A DNA stretch of 64,000 bases from positions 8,499,001-8,563,000 of the forward strand of contig CM055318.2 in NCBI GenBank assembly GCA_029255685.2. Direction: 5' to 3'. Of the stretch, positions 12,160-24,300 are shown piece after piece. The notes beneath the pieces are model-generated. The model searched no databases and was not told where the DNA came from. It saw nothing but the letters and a program-made list of their open reading frames with translations. How positions within the stretch are numbered: the stretch's first letter is position 1; each line of letters opens with the position of its first letter. The translations under genes and the position numbers were made by a program. This stretch comes from Silene conica. Its lineage: Eukaryota > Streptophyta > Magnoliopsida > Caryophyllales > Caryophyllaceae.

Positions 12160-12246
12160 TATACAATATCTATAAGTATATCTTAGGGTATGTAGTACTA
12201 TAGTATGTATAGATTGGTTGTGTTGAATACCAAGTTTCACCCCGGC

Positions 12247-12257
12247 CTTTTTTATAG
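12247..12257 (-). promoter_or_regulatory. TATA box of the peptide gene
   Basis: On the minus strand the sequence reads CTATAAAAAAG about 90 bases upstream of the chosen ATG. That is consistent with transcription starting near 12220 and a 5' leader of about 60 bases. Confidence 0.6.
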
Positions 12258-12427
12258 CCATGCCGGCATGTTACGTGTCTGCATTACTCACGCATTAACA
12301 TTTTCAAAAAATTCCGCTTCATTTTTTATTATTGCATTGTGTTCCACAATTCCATGTCTAGGCCATTGACTCCATACTTATAAAATAAACTTGCGTTTTT
12401 GGTATTGATTAACATAATTGCATCATG

Positions 12428-12798
12428 TAGGGCTGTACAAATATTGACCGGATCGTTGGGCTGGATCGGACTGGATCTTAAGGGTCAGATCGGACAGGAC
12501 CGAATATCTAGAGATCCGGTCTGCGCGTCATCAAAATGTGGAGAATCGGTCTGCGGTCCTAGCCGGTCTAAACCCGCTGGTAACCCGTGGACCTTAACCC
12601 TGTGGACCGGTTGATGGACCGAATGTATATAATTTCGTATTTTTTTTTAATTATTACTCGCTAAACTTATAATTTGAATTTTCAAAATTTCTTATTAATA
12701 TTTGCACCTAATGTTGTAAGAAATCAGCCGCCCGGTCTGAGGGTTGAGAAATAAGTAGAAGTCGGTCTGGTCCGGGTTCGGACCTTTGTACGGCCCTA
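12428..12798. mobile_element. hAT-like non-autonomous element (copy a)
   Basis: This 371-bp element begins TAGGGCTGTACAAA and ends with the near-complement TTTGTACGGCCCTA. The flanks, ATTGCATCATG on the left and ATTGCATG on the right, look like an 8-bp duplication with a 3-bp slip. The interior is built from repeated GGTCTG / GGACCG / GGATCGG words. Confidence 0.6.
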
Positions 12799-12886
12799 AT
12801 TGCATGTATGATTTGGGTTAATGGACATAGTTTGGGTTTCGCTTTGGGTTCGATTTCAGTTAACCAATTTAATCAGTTTGTAAATT

Positions 12887-13200
12887 TAGACCTGCCAAAA
12901 GTATACCGAACTCGAAAAATCGATCGAAAATAACTGAATTGACACCTGACCGTACATCCGAAAGGTATAACTGAACTTTACCCCGAAACCTGAATCAACC
13001 TGAACTGATTCGAAATTGAACTGAATTTGTAATATCCGAAATAGACTCGAGATTGAATAAACCTGAACTGTTTCAACCTGAACTGGTTTGACCCGAATCG
13101 AAACACACCCGAACCGTTTTCAACCTGCTTAATGATGACCGAAATTCAACTGAAACCCGAAATTACCCGAATGTAGTAATTGTCGTTTGTCAAACACACG
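12887..13200. mobile_element. left half of a split hAT-like element (copy b)
   Basis: It starts TAGACCTGCCAAA. The interior repeats CCGAACTGAA, ACCTGAACTG and CCCGAA words. The same words resume at about 18780 and end at 19035 with TTTGCCATGTCTA, the complement of the left end. The copia element at 13588-18641 and its flank sit between the halves. Confidence 0.55.
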
Positions 13201-13451
13201 AAAAAAAATTAATTATTTATATACATATTTTTATATTGTTACGAAAATTATGGTCAAGTTATCCTAAACGTCAAAAACCAAGAGCACATTCTCATCCAAT
13301 TGCTTATTAGTTACTTGTTTCTCCAAGGCACTGCTAATATAATTCTCGAATTAATTGTACTCTGTATCACTGATTGTACTCTATATCACTAGCAAGTAGC
13401 AACAAATGCTCTCGTTTATTCTCATCCAATTGCTTGCACACTGTTCTTTAT

Positions 13452-13587
13452 ATTATTACTGAGCATGTCAAGAGTACTGCACAACTGGCAGACATCATGA
13501 CCAAACCCCTGGGGGCCTCTGATCATCACTCTTTATCTGTCAAGCTTGGACTTGATCTTGGTCCTTATAGTCCAGCTTGAGGGGGAG
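13452..13587 (+). repeat. orphan 3' internal end of copia element 1
   Basis: From about 13452 the sequence repeats the last 130 bases of the internal region of copia 1 (compare 18264-18400). It encodes the end of the RNase H domain (LADIMTKPL) down to a stop and the polypurine tract GAGGGGGAG. It then runs directly into the 5' LTR. The locus is therefore a partial tandem: internal end, LTR, internal, LTR. Confidence 0.75.
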
Positions 13588-13829
13588 TATGAACTAACTA
13601 ACATAAGTTAGTTAGTTTCTGGTTGTTATATTGTAACTAACTCAAAGTAGTTAGATAGTTGGTTATAAGGTTGTTATAATTGTACTTGGATAGTAGTATA
13701 TATACACACCAATATCATGTAATCAAACACAAGTTCTAATAATAAATCTTTCTGATTTCTACTTCAATTCTCTCTTCCTCTTTATATTCATAACATCAAT
13801 CATATCAATCAAGATCATTAATGTTCATA
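13588..13829 (+). repeat. copia 1 5' LTR
   Basis: A 242-bp LTR with ends TATGAAC and GTTCATA. It contains TATATATACAC near 13690, the likely promoter, and AATAAATC near 13740 as a possible polyadenylation signal. It matches 18411-18641, which lacks an 11-base piece near its start. Confidence 0.8.
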
Positions 13830-13912
13830 TGGTATCAGTTACCAGTTAATTGATCATTTTTTTCCGCTTCCGCACCAATTTTACAGTTTTTCTTCTTTTT
13901 CTGACATCAAAG

Positions 13913-16900
13913 ATGCCTGAAACATCAGAATCTCCTTCTACTCAATACCCTCCTTTCGATGATCCTTTGTTTCTTACACAAAATGATCAACCCAATCTCA
14001 AACTCACGGATGTTTTGTTTGATGGCACGAATTTTCTCCAATGGCAAAGAGATGTTGTTCAAGCTTTATTATCCAAGAACAAGTCTGGTTTTATTACTGG
14101 TGAATGTTCTATGCCTGCCAAGACTGACAAAACTTACAATCAATGGATTAGGTGTGATCTTTTGGTTCTTCGGTGGATTCTCCATTCAATTTCTCAGCCA
14201 CTGCGTGATAATTTGCAGTATTCTGCATCTGCAAAGAATCTGTGGTCAGAGATTGTTGAGCGCTATGGACAATTAAATGTTCTAGAGCTTTATGAGTTAA
14301 AGAAGGACTTGATTAATGCTAAACAAGATAATCAACCTTTGATTGATTATTATAGCAAGATGAAGAACCTTTGGGAGAGCATTGATCAAATGGATCCTGT
14401 TCCAGTGTGTGTTTGTGGGGCTATGAATGCGTGTACTTGTCAATTACTGAAGAAGATTTTAGACAGGGAGACTCATTCTAAGCTCATTCAACTTCTTATG
14501 GGTTTGAATTCAAGCTATGAGCAAGTTCGAACTAGTGTTCTTTCTATGGATCCTCTTCCTTCCATTAGTAGGACACTTGGTTTACTTCAAAAGATAGAGA
14601 AACAGAAGGTTTTAAATGATTCTGCAAATGAAGTTTCTGTTGGAACACTTTCTTATGCTTCCAAGAAACGGTTTACTAATGTTTCTTTCTCTGGTCAAGC
14701 ATCAAAGAAACAAAAAGAATCTGATGGTACAGTCATTGTTTGTGATCATTGCAATAAACCAGGTCATCTTATTGCAGATTGCTACAAACTCAAGACATGT
14801 ACTTATTGCAACATTAAGGGACACATTATTGAGAGATGCTATAAGTACAAGGCTTTTGTTGCTAAGAAAGGAAAGACCAAGGAGGCAGACACTACTCTTC
14901 AGGTTGCAAACAATGTTGTGTTGACTAGTCATGATCAAGATGAGGAGTATATTGATGTCTCTCCTTTAGACATAGTTGTTCCTTTTCAGCAGTCTTCTCA
15001 TTATCCTGGTATGCCTGCAAATGTGTCGTCTGATATGGTGCAAGGGATTATTAATTCTGTTATGCAGCAAGTCTCTAAAGCCTATTCAGATAGTTCTCCT
15101 TTGAGTTCATCAATCAATTTTGCAGGTATGACTACTAATTCTGCCTATTCAGATAAATGGTCACACACTCATATGTTGAACACTGCATCTTGGATAGTAG
15201 ATACAGGAGCATCAGAACATATTATATGCCATGATCAGTTATTGCATAATATCAAAGTACTGTCTAAACCAATCTATGTAGGTTTGCCTGATGGTAGTAT
15301 TCAAAAAGTTTTCAAACCTGGTAATGCAGTTTTTAATGATAAAATTATTCTTAAGAATGTTTTATATATACCAGAATTTAATCAAAACCTATTGTTAGTT
15401 GGTAGATTGGTTACAGCTACTGGTTTAATTGTTTGTTTCTTGAACTCAAAATGCTTGTTTCAGGACCCTTCAAGTATAGTTGCAGTTGCTCAGAGAGATG
15501 GCAACTTATATAGACTTGCTTTGAATCATGCAGTTTCTACTACTATAATAATGTTGTTAGTGTTAACCAGTCTGGTTCTGACAAGCATCAATGTAGTTTG
15601 TCTTTGTTACATACTAGGCTTGGTCACTCATCTTTAGAGAAGTTGAACTATATCCCTTGTATTGATGTCAAAGGAATAAAACAATTGTTCTGTGAAACTT
15701 GTTTGTTAGCAAAGGATCATATTTTGCCTTTTAATAGAAGTTTATCACATGCTAAACAATGTTTTGATTTAGTCCATATTGATGTTTGGGGACCCTACAG
15801 GGTTCAATCACGTTCAGGTGCTAGATCATTTCTCACCATCCTTGATGATTATTCTAGGAACACATGGGTGTTTCTCATACATAATAAAACCCAAGTTCCT
15901 GGTCTTATTAAGGGTTTTGTTAGTTATGTTGAAACACAGTTTGACACCAAAGTCAAGATCATAAGATCAGACAATGGTACAGAAATCTTTCAACATAATT
16001 GTAAGGATTTTTTCAACACAAAAGGTATTGTACATCAGCGTAGCATAGCTGGCAGACCACAGCAAAATGGTCGTGTTGAAAGAAAACATCGCCATCTTCT
16101 TGATACAACAAGGGCACTTAAAATACAGTCTAATCTGCCTGTTAAATTTTGGGATGATATGATTGCTTGTTAACTGCAGCCTATCTAATCAATAAGATGC
16201 CTTCAAAGTTACTTCAGTGGAAAACTCCTTTTGAGTTACTGTTTAATGAACTTCCTAATTATGATGAATTAAGAGTCTTTGGTTCCTTATGTTTTGCTGC
16301 AAATAACACTTCTGACAAGCTACAGCCAAGAGCAATCAAGTGTTTGTTTCTTGGTTATCCTTTTAATCAAAAGGGTTACAAGCTTTATGATCTTGATAAG
16401 AAGGTAGTGTTTACAAGCAAGGATGTTGTCTTCAAAGAGGATTGTTTTCCTTTTAAAGAAGCTTTCCAATTACAAGAAACTAATGATTTTTCTTTGGTAG
16501 ATCAACATTCTGCCAGTTTAAATGATCCTTTTGATACAAGGAACAATACAACTGACAGAATGGTTACAGATCCAAACCAAATACCAACTAATAACACTAT
16601 TGATACTCTTCATAATAATGAAGATATACAGAATAATAATACTAATGCCAGTATGTCTGCTGATGCAACACCAGAAGGTTCATTTGCTGATGAAACGCCA
16701 CAAGATTCATTTGCTATAAATAATTTTGTTCCTAGCAGAATGTCTGGTAGACCTAAAACTCAATCAACAAGGCTAAAGGGTTACCATTGTCCCTTACCTC
16801 CTTCTTTGATTCATAAGAATGCATTACATGTTCAAGTACTTAACAGTATAAATGGGTTTGACAAAGAATATGTTAGATCCCTATGCACTGTACTGACTGA

Positions 16901-18386
16901 GTCTGAACCAACATCCTATAAACAGGCTATCAGTGATCCTAGATGGGTTTTAGCCATGAATCAGGAATTAAAAGCTTTAGAAGACAATAATACATGGGAG
17001 TTAACTACTTTGCCTACTAATAAGCAAGCTATTGGCAACAAGTGGGTTTATAAAATCAAATACAAAGTTGATGGTTCAGTAGAAAGATTTAAAGCTAGGT
17101 TAGTTGCAAAAGGCTATAATCAGGTTAAAGGGAAAGATTATCAACACACATTTTCTCCTGTTGCTAAATTCACTACTGTAAGATTGTTGTTTGATGTTGC
17201 AGCCATTAAAAACTGGCCTTTGCATCAGTTAGATATTAATAATGCTTTTTTACATGGTTTTCTTGATGAGGAAGTTTATATGAAACCTCCTCAAGGTTAC
17301 AATGCTAAGAAAGGACAAGTATGTAAGTTAATTAGATCACTTTATGGCCTTAAACAGGCTTCTAGACAATGGAACTTAGAGTTATGCAAGTTTCTGATAA
17401 GTTTGGGTTTCATTCAATCCAAATATGATTATTCTTTATTCACAAAGTTTGATAATGTCAGTCAGATTTTTCTAATTGTTCTGATCTATGTTGATGATGT
17501 TTTAATAACTGGTACATAATTGACAGCTATTCAGTCAGTTAAAGATTGTTTACACTCTAAGTTTACTATTAAGGACATGGGTGCTGCAACGTATTTTTTA
17601 GGTCTGGAAATTGCTAGAAATGAAAAAGGAATTGTCTTAAATCAAAGGAAATACATCCTTGATATTTTAAAAGAGAATTCAATGGAAAATTGCAGTGATG
17701 CCAGTTTTCCAATGCAGAAGGGATTGAAACTCTCTACAGATTCTGGTATACCTTTACCAGAACCAGAGATTTACAGGAGCTTAGTAGGCAAATTATTATA
17801 TCTTAATATGACAAGGCCAGATTTGTCTTACAGTGTTCAACATTTGAGTCAGTTCCTCATTAATCCTTGTGATACTCATCTTGCTGCAGCATATCATGTT
17901 CTAAAGTATCTGAAAAAAACTGTTAATGCTAGTCTTTTCTATCCTGCAAATTGTGCGTTTTCCTGCAGATCCTTAAGTGGTTTTTGTGTTTTTCTTGGGG
18001 ATTCTCTAGTCTCTTGGAAGACCAAGAAACAGAAGACTCTGCTGAGGCTGAGTATATGAGTATGTCCTATACAGCCAGTGAATTAGTGTGGGTAGTAAAT
18101 GTTTTACAAGAATTGCAGGTGTCAGTTCAGCTTCCTATATCTTTGTTCTGTGACAACACTGCAGCTCAGCACATAGCCAACAATCCAGTGTTTCATGAAC
18201 GCACGAAACACCTGAATATGGACTGTCATTATGTCCGAGATAAACAGCAAGAGGGCTTTCTTATTACTGAGCATGTCAAGAGTACTACACAACTGGCAGA
18301 CATCATGACCAAACCCCTTGGGGCCTCTGATCATCTGTCTTTATCTGTCAAGCTTGGACTTGATCTTGGTCCTTATAGTCCAGCTT
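13913..18386 (+). pseudogene. copia 1 gag-pol, broken
   Basis: Translation probably began at the ATG at 13913. Frame 1 gives gag with a UBN2-like domain, two CCHC knuckles (CDHCNKPGHLIADC and CTYCNIKGHIIERC) and the protease motif WIVDTGASEHI near 15190. After a frameshift near 15600 come the GAG-pre-integrase and the integrase core with aspartates in HIDVWGPY and RSDNGTE and the glutamate in RVERKHR. Another shift near 16165 leads to RT, with LDINNAFLHG and YVDDVLITGT. An in-frame TAA follows at 17517. RNase H has lost the segment that normally carries DADWA (around 17965) and has another break at 18030-18050. This copy cannot make a full polyprotein. Confidence 0.85.
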
Positions 18387-18410
18387 GGGGGGGGGGGGGG
18401 GGGGGGGGGT

Positions 18411-18641
18411 TATGAACTAATAGTTAGTTTCTGGTTGTTATATTGTAACTAACTCAAAGTAGTTAGATAGTTGGTTATAAGGTTGTCAGAATTGTACTTG
18501 GATAGTAGTATATATACACACCAATATCATGTAATCAAACACAAGTTCTAATAATAAATCTTTCTGATTTCTACTTCAATTCTCTCTTCCTCTTTATATT
18601 CATAACATCAATCATATCAATCAAGATCATTAATGTTCATA
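18411..18641 (+). repeat. copia 1 3' LTR
   Basis: A 231-bp LTR ending GTTCATA, followed by AT-rich sequence. It is colinear with the 5' LTR apart from the small deletion after TATGAACTAA and a few substitutions. Confidence 0.8.
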
Positions 18642-18759
18642 TATTTGTATATATAATATATCAATAATTATAAAAAAAAAATAGATAAGAAAAAAATGTG
18701 GAATCAAATAATATTACTATTAAAAAAATTTGAAATATTATCGGACAAAAATTTAAAAA

Positions 18760-19035
18760 TTATAATCCATTATTAATCCCTTGACATCCGATCCGAATAT
18801 GGCCCGAATCGAATCTCATCTGCTCTGATATTGACCCGACCCGAACCTTATCTGTTCCGAAATTAACCTGACTCTAACCTGAACTGACCCGAAATATTTA
18901 CAACCGATTAAACGCGAAAACTGATTCCAACCTGAATTGAACCGAACTGAAATCGAGAATGAAGGTAAACCGAAATAACCCGATCCGAATGAAACTGATC
19001 CGAAACTGAATCGAATGACTCGTTTGCCATGTCTA
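18760..19035. mobile_element. right half of split hAT-like element (copy b)
   Basis: GACCCGAACC, GAACTGACCCGAA and CCGATCCGAA words continue the theme of 12887-13200 and end in CATGTCTA, the complement of the left end. AGTTTGT is found next to both outer ends, which would fit an imperfect duplication. Confidence 0.5.
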
Positions 19036-19446
19036 AGTTTGTTGTATTTAGAGTTGGATAAAGATCAGAGCTACCCGTTATCAATTCAAGAAAATTTCAA
19101 GTCGTAATTTATTTTCTTGTGTCGTGTGTCAAAAGATTTGGCATTTTATTTCGGATCATAAATGACTCTTTATTTTTCTAAAATTCAAATCTCAATTAAT
19201 TTCAAATCCGGTTTAAACTTCAACATCATTTGATTTATTGTGTTTCGATTAATACTTAGTCACTCATATCTAACTTTTAATCGGATATGTATTCAGAATT
19301 TTATAGTAATGCCGTGTTCATATTTGCTACTCATTATATTTTACTTAAAATGTCTACATTTTTTATTACCTTGTGTAGCACAACTGCCAAAGTCAATGCA
19401 CATTATTTAATTGGATCATAAAATATACTCACGTTTCTGTGAACTG
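19036..19446. other. intergenic DNA
   Basis: No gene or repeat boundary recognised. Confidence 0.4.
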
Positions 19447-19451
19447 ATTAC

Positions 19452-20879
19452 TGTTGGTCCGAAATTACGGAACATGGAAATACTGTAGTTGTACAGAATT
19501 GAAAGTTGCAGTAATAAAAGTAGAAGTTTAGAAATACCGTAACAGAAGGTAGTGGCGCGGTGAAACCACTACCTTGAAAATTATATTTCCGGTACGATTG
19601 AGGTGGCGATCAGCGATGACCGGTAGTTCCCCAAGGATTACACTACTGACCTGGAACGATTTTAGCAATACCCAGAATTTCGAGGTACGACCGAGGTGGC
19701 GATCAACGATGACCGGTAGTTCCCGAAGGATCACACTACTGACTTGGAACGATTTTAGCAATACCCAGAATTTCGAGACAGAAGAAAAGAGAGAGATAGA
19801 TAGGAAAATAGCAGAGGTCAAAGGCCGTATAAAAGAGGGCTTTCAGCCCGCCCCCCAACCGGGTCGGCGCGTGCATGTTGGACCCAAACCACCGGTAGTT
19901 CCCCAAGGATTACAGTACTGACCTGGAACGATTTTAGCAATACCCAAAATTTCGAGACAGAAGAAAAGAGAAAGATAGATAGGAAAATAGCAGAGGTCAA
20001 AGGCCGTATAAAAGAGGGCTTTCAGCCCGCCTCCCAACCGGGCCGGCGCGTGCATGTTGGACCCAAACCACCGGTAGTCCCCCAAGGATTACACTACCGA
20101 CCTGGGACGATTTTAGCAATACCTAGAATTTCGAGACAGAAGGAAACAGAGAGATAGATAGGAAAATAGCAGAGGTCAAAGGCCGTATAAAAGAGGGCTT
20201 TCAGCCCGCCTCCCAACCGGGCCGGCGCGTGCATGTTGGACCCAAACCACCGGTAGTTCCCCAAGGATTACACTACTGACCTGGAACGATTTTAGCAATA
20301 CCCAGAATTTCGAGACAGAAGAAAACAGAGAGATAGATAGGAAAATAGCAAAGGTCAAAGGCCGTATAAAAGAGGGCTATCAGCCCGCCCCCCAACCGGG
20401 CCGTCGCGTGCATGTTGGACCCAAACCCACTGGCCCAACAAACAGAGAGATAGATAGGAAAATAGCAGAGGTCAAAGGCTGTATAAAAGAGGGCTTTCAG
20501 CCCGCCCCCCAACCGGGCCGACTTCGTGCACATGTTGGACCCAAATCACCGGTAGTTCCCCAACGATTACACTACTGACCTGGAACGATTTTAGCAATAC
20601 CCAGAATTTCGAGACAGAAGAAAACAGAGAGATAGATAGGAAAATAGCAGAGGTCAAAGGCCGTATAAAAGAGGGCTATCAGCCCGCCCCCCCAACCGGG
20701 CCGGCGCGTGCATGTTGGACCCAAACCTACTGGCCCAACAAACACACACAAAACCCACCTTAAACCAATCTCTTAAAGTCTTAGTCATACTAAGGAAGGA
20801 ATCAATATAAACATGAGTTGAGAGTTGTTGCCCACCGATGTAGGACAACAAACTCTCAAAACATTGTTTAATTCCAACA
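19452..20879. mobile_element. solo LTR (1.43 kb) with tandem TATA-bearing units
   Basis: The segment starts TGTTGG, ends CCAACA and is flanked by a perfect 5-bp duplication ATTAC (19447-19451 and 20880-20884). No internal region is present, so this is a recombined solo LTR. The CCTACATCGGTGGG motif near the right end, as read on the minus strand, is typical of the 5' part of plant LTRs and argues for minus orientation. However, the repeated TATAAAAG reads on the plus strand, so strand is left open. Between 19600 and 20740 it contains six units of about 180 bp. Confidence 0.8.
19600..20740. repeat. ~180-bp tandem units inside the solo LTR
   Basis: TATAAAAGAGGGCT recurs at 19828, 20007, 20186, 20365, 20482 and 20664, giving steps of 179, 179, 179, 117 and 182 bases. 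Each full unit also carries CCGGTAGTTCCCCAAGG, TTTTAGCAATACCCA, the AGATAGATAGGAAAATAGCA block and AACCGGGCCGGCGCGTGCAT. A 91-bp sub-duplication (19600-19690 and 19691-19780) precedes them. Confidence 0.85.
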
Positions 20880-20984
20880 ATTACAATAAACTTCCGTCTA
20901 GAGTCAATTAACAACCAAAGTGATTTTATTCATTTTATCAAATAAAGTAGTAATCAGTAAGAAAACTAAAATGTAAACTGCAAA

Positions 20985-21225
20985 TATTACACCGGCCCAA
21001 CAAGCACCAAGCCCATGCATCAATTCCAACGGCTATAAGCCCTTCAACGGATCCTTCCTACCATATCTTCACACTTAAGGCAAAGAATATCAATTGCCTT
21101 GTTTAGCCTCTGTGAATATTATTTCTTCCTTGTTTAACAATAGCATATATATATTTACACCTTGTACCTCTGTAAATCACGAAATCAATAATATATTCAA
21201 TCTTACATATCTTCCAATTATAATA
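20985..21225 (+). repeat. copia 2 5' LTR
   Basis: A 241-bp LTR with the TATTA...TAATA ends and a CATATATATATTTACACC promoter-like stretch near 21145. Confidence 0.85.
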
Positions 21226-21307
21226 TGGTATCAGACAGGTTCACACACCCTTAACAATTCCTCACTTCCTTCGTTTTTTTTTTTCCGATCTCGTCATTGT
21301 CCATACA

Positions 21308-24300
21308 ATGACGAATAATGTCACCCCCGAATCCGAAAAACCCACAGCGAAAACTCCATCCTACTCCTATGTGGCGGTCGAAAATCCGAGCGCCAACATC
21401 ACTCAAATTGCTTTCAATGGAACCAATTTTGATGACTGGTCTCGCGGTATCACCCTCGCTCTCCTAGCCAAAGGCAAACTTGGTTTCATTGACGGCACCA
21501 CCTCGAAACTCGAATTCGGATCCGACGAATATGAAACATGGCGTTCTCAGAACGCTCTCGTAACCTCCTGGCTCTTTAACTCAATCGAAACCTCTACTCG
21601 CACTACCATTTCCTATCGTCCCGAGGCCAAACAAATTTATAACGATATTCGAAATCGCTTTTGTCAAAATACCGAGGCTCGAATACTGCGGCTTCAAGCG
21701 GACCTTATCGGCTGTAAACAGGGGGCCACCGAGTCTCTCTTACAATACTACGGCCGTCTCACTCGACTGTGGGATGACCTACACGCCGCTGATCCTGTGC
21801 CGCCATGCTCGTGTAAAGACTGTCCCTGGAATCTGTTGAGCATCCTCGACATCCGTCGTGAAAAGCAGCGGGTTCGCGAATTCCTCTTGGGCCTCGACGA
21901 ACGGTATGACAATGCTCGCTCCCAGCTTATCGGTATTTCTCCTTTACCTGCTTTAGATTTCGCTTATAATCGGCTTCTCCAAGAGGAGGGCATGCGCCAT
22001 TACTCTGCCCTGTAACCAACCCCAAACCCGATACCATGGCCTTTGCCACTCGTACCACTACTATTTCTCGACCACCGAGTGGGGGGGAGGCTCCTCTTGC
22101 CCCAACGGTTCCAATCGACCACACTGTATTGCTTGCCAAAGGCCTGGTCACTTATACAATGTCTGTTATCGAGTTACGGGGGAATTTCCCGAATGGTGGG
22201 GAGATCGACCTAGAGACCGTATCTATATTAATGAAACCGATATGAGTCGAACTGTTGTTCCTGATGTCCAAGGTCGTGCTAATTATGACCGTAAAAAGAA
22301 GGCAGCCAACACATCTCCCCGAGCCCATCTGGTAACTACTGCTCCCCAGCCACCTACGGGTCTCGCTTCTACCGATGCTGCGGCTCAGGCCCAACTTTTG
22401 GCCGCTCCTGGATCTCTTTCAGCCACGACCCAACCCTCTTCCTTCGATCGTTTGGACCTCAACACCTTAACCGCTGCTCAATTGGACAAAATCCACGACG
22501 TTTGGCAAGCTCGTCAGGGCGTCTCTTCCTCCGCTGCCCGAATGACTGGTAAACTCTTACCTTACGCTTGGATTATTGATACGGGAGCATCCCGTCACAT
22601 GTCGGGATGCCTCTCACATTTTTCGTAAAATTCGTTCTATAACTCCGCTGTCAGTCGGGTTACCGAATGGTGATATTACTATTGCCACGCAATGTGGTGA
22701 TATTTACTTATCCCCACATTTAACTTTATATAATGTTTTGTATTGTGACAAACTACACTGTAACCTTATTTCTGTTTCCTCACTGCTTGTCGATTCCTCC
22801 CTCACTATTCAATTCTCTCACCTCTTACGTCTTATACAGGACCGTTCTACGAGGAGGATGATTGGTGCGGATGAACAAGTCGAGGGACTATACTATTTAA
22901 CGGGTCTGTATGCTCCGGCAGCCCACGCTCTTTCCACTACTATACCCGACACGACGGAACTATGGCACCAACGGTTGGGGCATCCTTCCTCTTCCATTTC
23001 CCGTTTTCTTTCTTTTTGCAAAAACGTTAAGTCTTCTTTTCATAGCAAGAATTGTGACATTTGTTTCCGAGCGAAACAAACTCGGGAACCATTTCCTTTA
23101 AGTTTGAATAATGCGGACACTATTTTTGATTTAATTCACGTTGATTTATGGGGCCCATATAACATTCCCGCGTCATGTGGGTCTCAATATTTTTTTAACT
23201 CTTGTCGATGATTTTTCCCGCTCCACATGGGTATATTTATTAAGACGGAAAAGTGACACACGTCAAACTTTGTTAAAGTTTTTTGCTTACGCTAACCGAC
23301 AATTTAATAAGAAAATTAAAATTTTACGAAGCGACAATGGCACCGAATTTACAAGCCTTCAAAATTTTTTTACCGAAAATGGTATTCTTTTTCAAACAAC
23401 TATTGTTGATACGCCTCAACAAAAAGCCCGGGTTGAACGGAAACATAGACACATTTTAAATGTAGCCCGCGCACTTTTATTTCAAGCACACTTACCCATC
23501 ACCTTTTGGGGTGAAAACATCCTTACTGCCGTCTATTTAATTAACCGCACTCCGACCACCCTTTATCACGGGAAAACACCCTACGAAATCCTTTTTACCA
23601 ACCCCCCCCCCCCCATGACTCATATCCGAACTTTCGGGTGCCTTTTCTATGCAAAACAGGTTACTCGATCTCGTGACAAATAAATTTACCCCACGCAGCA
23701 GTAAATGCATTTTTATTGGGTATCCTATCGGCAAAAAGGAGTGGCGCGTCTACGACCTTGACACCGGCCTGCAATTTAGCTCTCGTGATGTCAAGTTTAT
23801 TGAACATACTTTCCCGTACAAATCACCTCCACATGTTCCTTCACCTGATCCCACGGAAACAGATTTTTCTGTTTTCATACAAACTGAGGCCCAGCCCAAC
23901 AACGGCCCCCCATCAGCCTCTCCTCCCATGCATCCAGACCAGCCCAACAGCGACCCACCAGACTCTCTTCACATAACCCCAAACCAGGCCTCTAACGGCC
24001 CACCCAATGACTCCCTTTCTTCCCCCACCCCCCACGAACCAGCCCAGCCCAATCCTAACACTCAATCCACGTCTCCTCCTTCCTTCGAACCCCCGTAGAT
24101 CCCTGTCTCCTCCACCTCGGAGTCCGTCCCTGCGGTCAACTCACAACCAGCCCCCGGTCCACCTCCTATGGGCAAAGGCCACCGCACCAAGCTACCGAAC
24201 TCCCACCATAAAGACTACGTTAAATACACCACTCGTCCCTCGACTCACGTTCTAACCACGTCCACATCCTCCTCAGGTACTAAGCACCCTATTTCTCGTT

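Larger units (their letters stand above)
13588..18641 (+). mobile_element. Ty1/copia retrotransposon 1, damaged
   Basis: The LTRs lie at 13588-13829 and 18411-18641. Both begin TATGAAC and end GTTCATA, a 7-bp perfect inversion and not the usual TG...CA. The primer-binding site TGGTATCAG follows the 5' LTR directly at 13830. The internal order gag, protease, integrase, RT, RNase H is that of Ty1/copia. The reading frame is broken at several places. The 3' polypurine tract has become a run of 23 G (18387-18409). The LTRs differ by indels and substitutions, so the insertion is not very recent. A simple 5-bp target duplication is not visible because of the extra fragment upstream. Confidence 0.85.

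Noticed and set aside
12159..12261. Extended N-terminus of the six-cysteine peptide
   Set aside because: The upstream ATG precedes the TATA box sequence and would place 34 odd residues before a perfect signal peptide.
12399..12614. Open frame of 71 codons
   Set aside because: Lies across a hAT-like element boundary and its repeated words.
19528..20914. Several overlapping open frames on both strands
   Set aside because: They follow the 180-bp tandem units of the solo LTR and repeat the same peptide; not genes.
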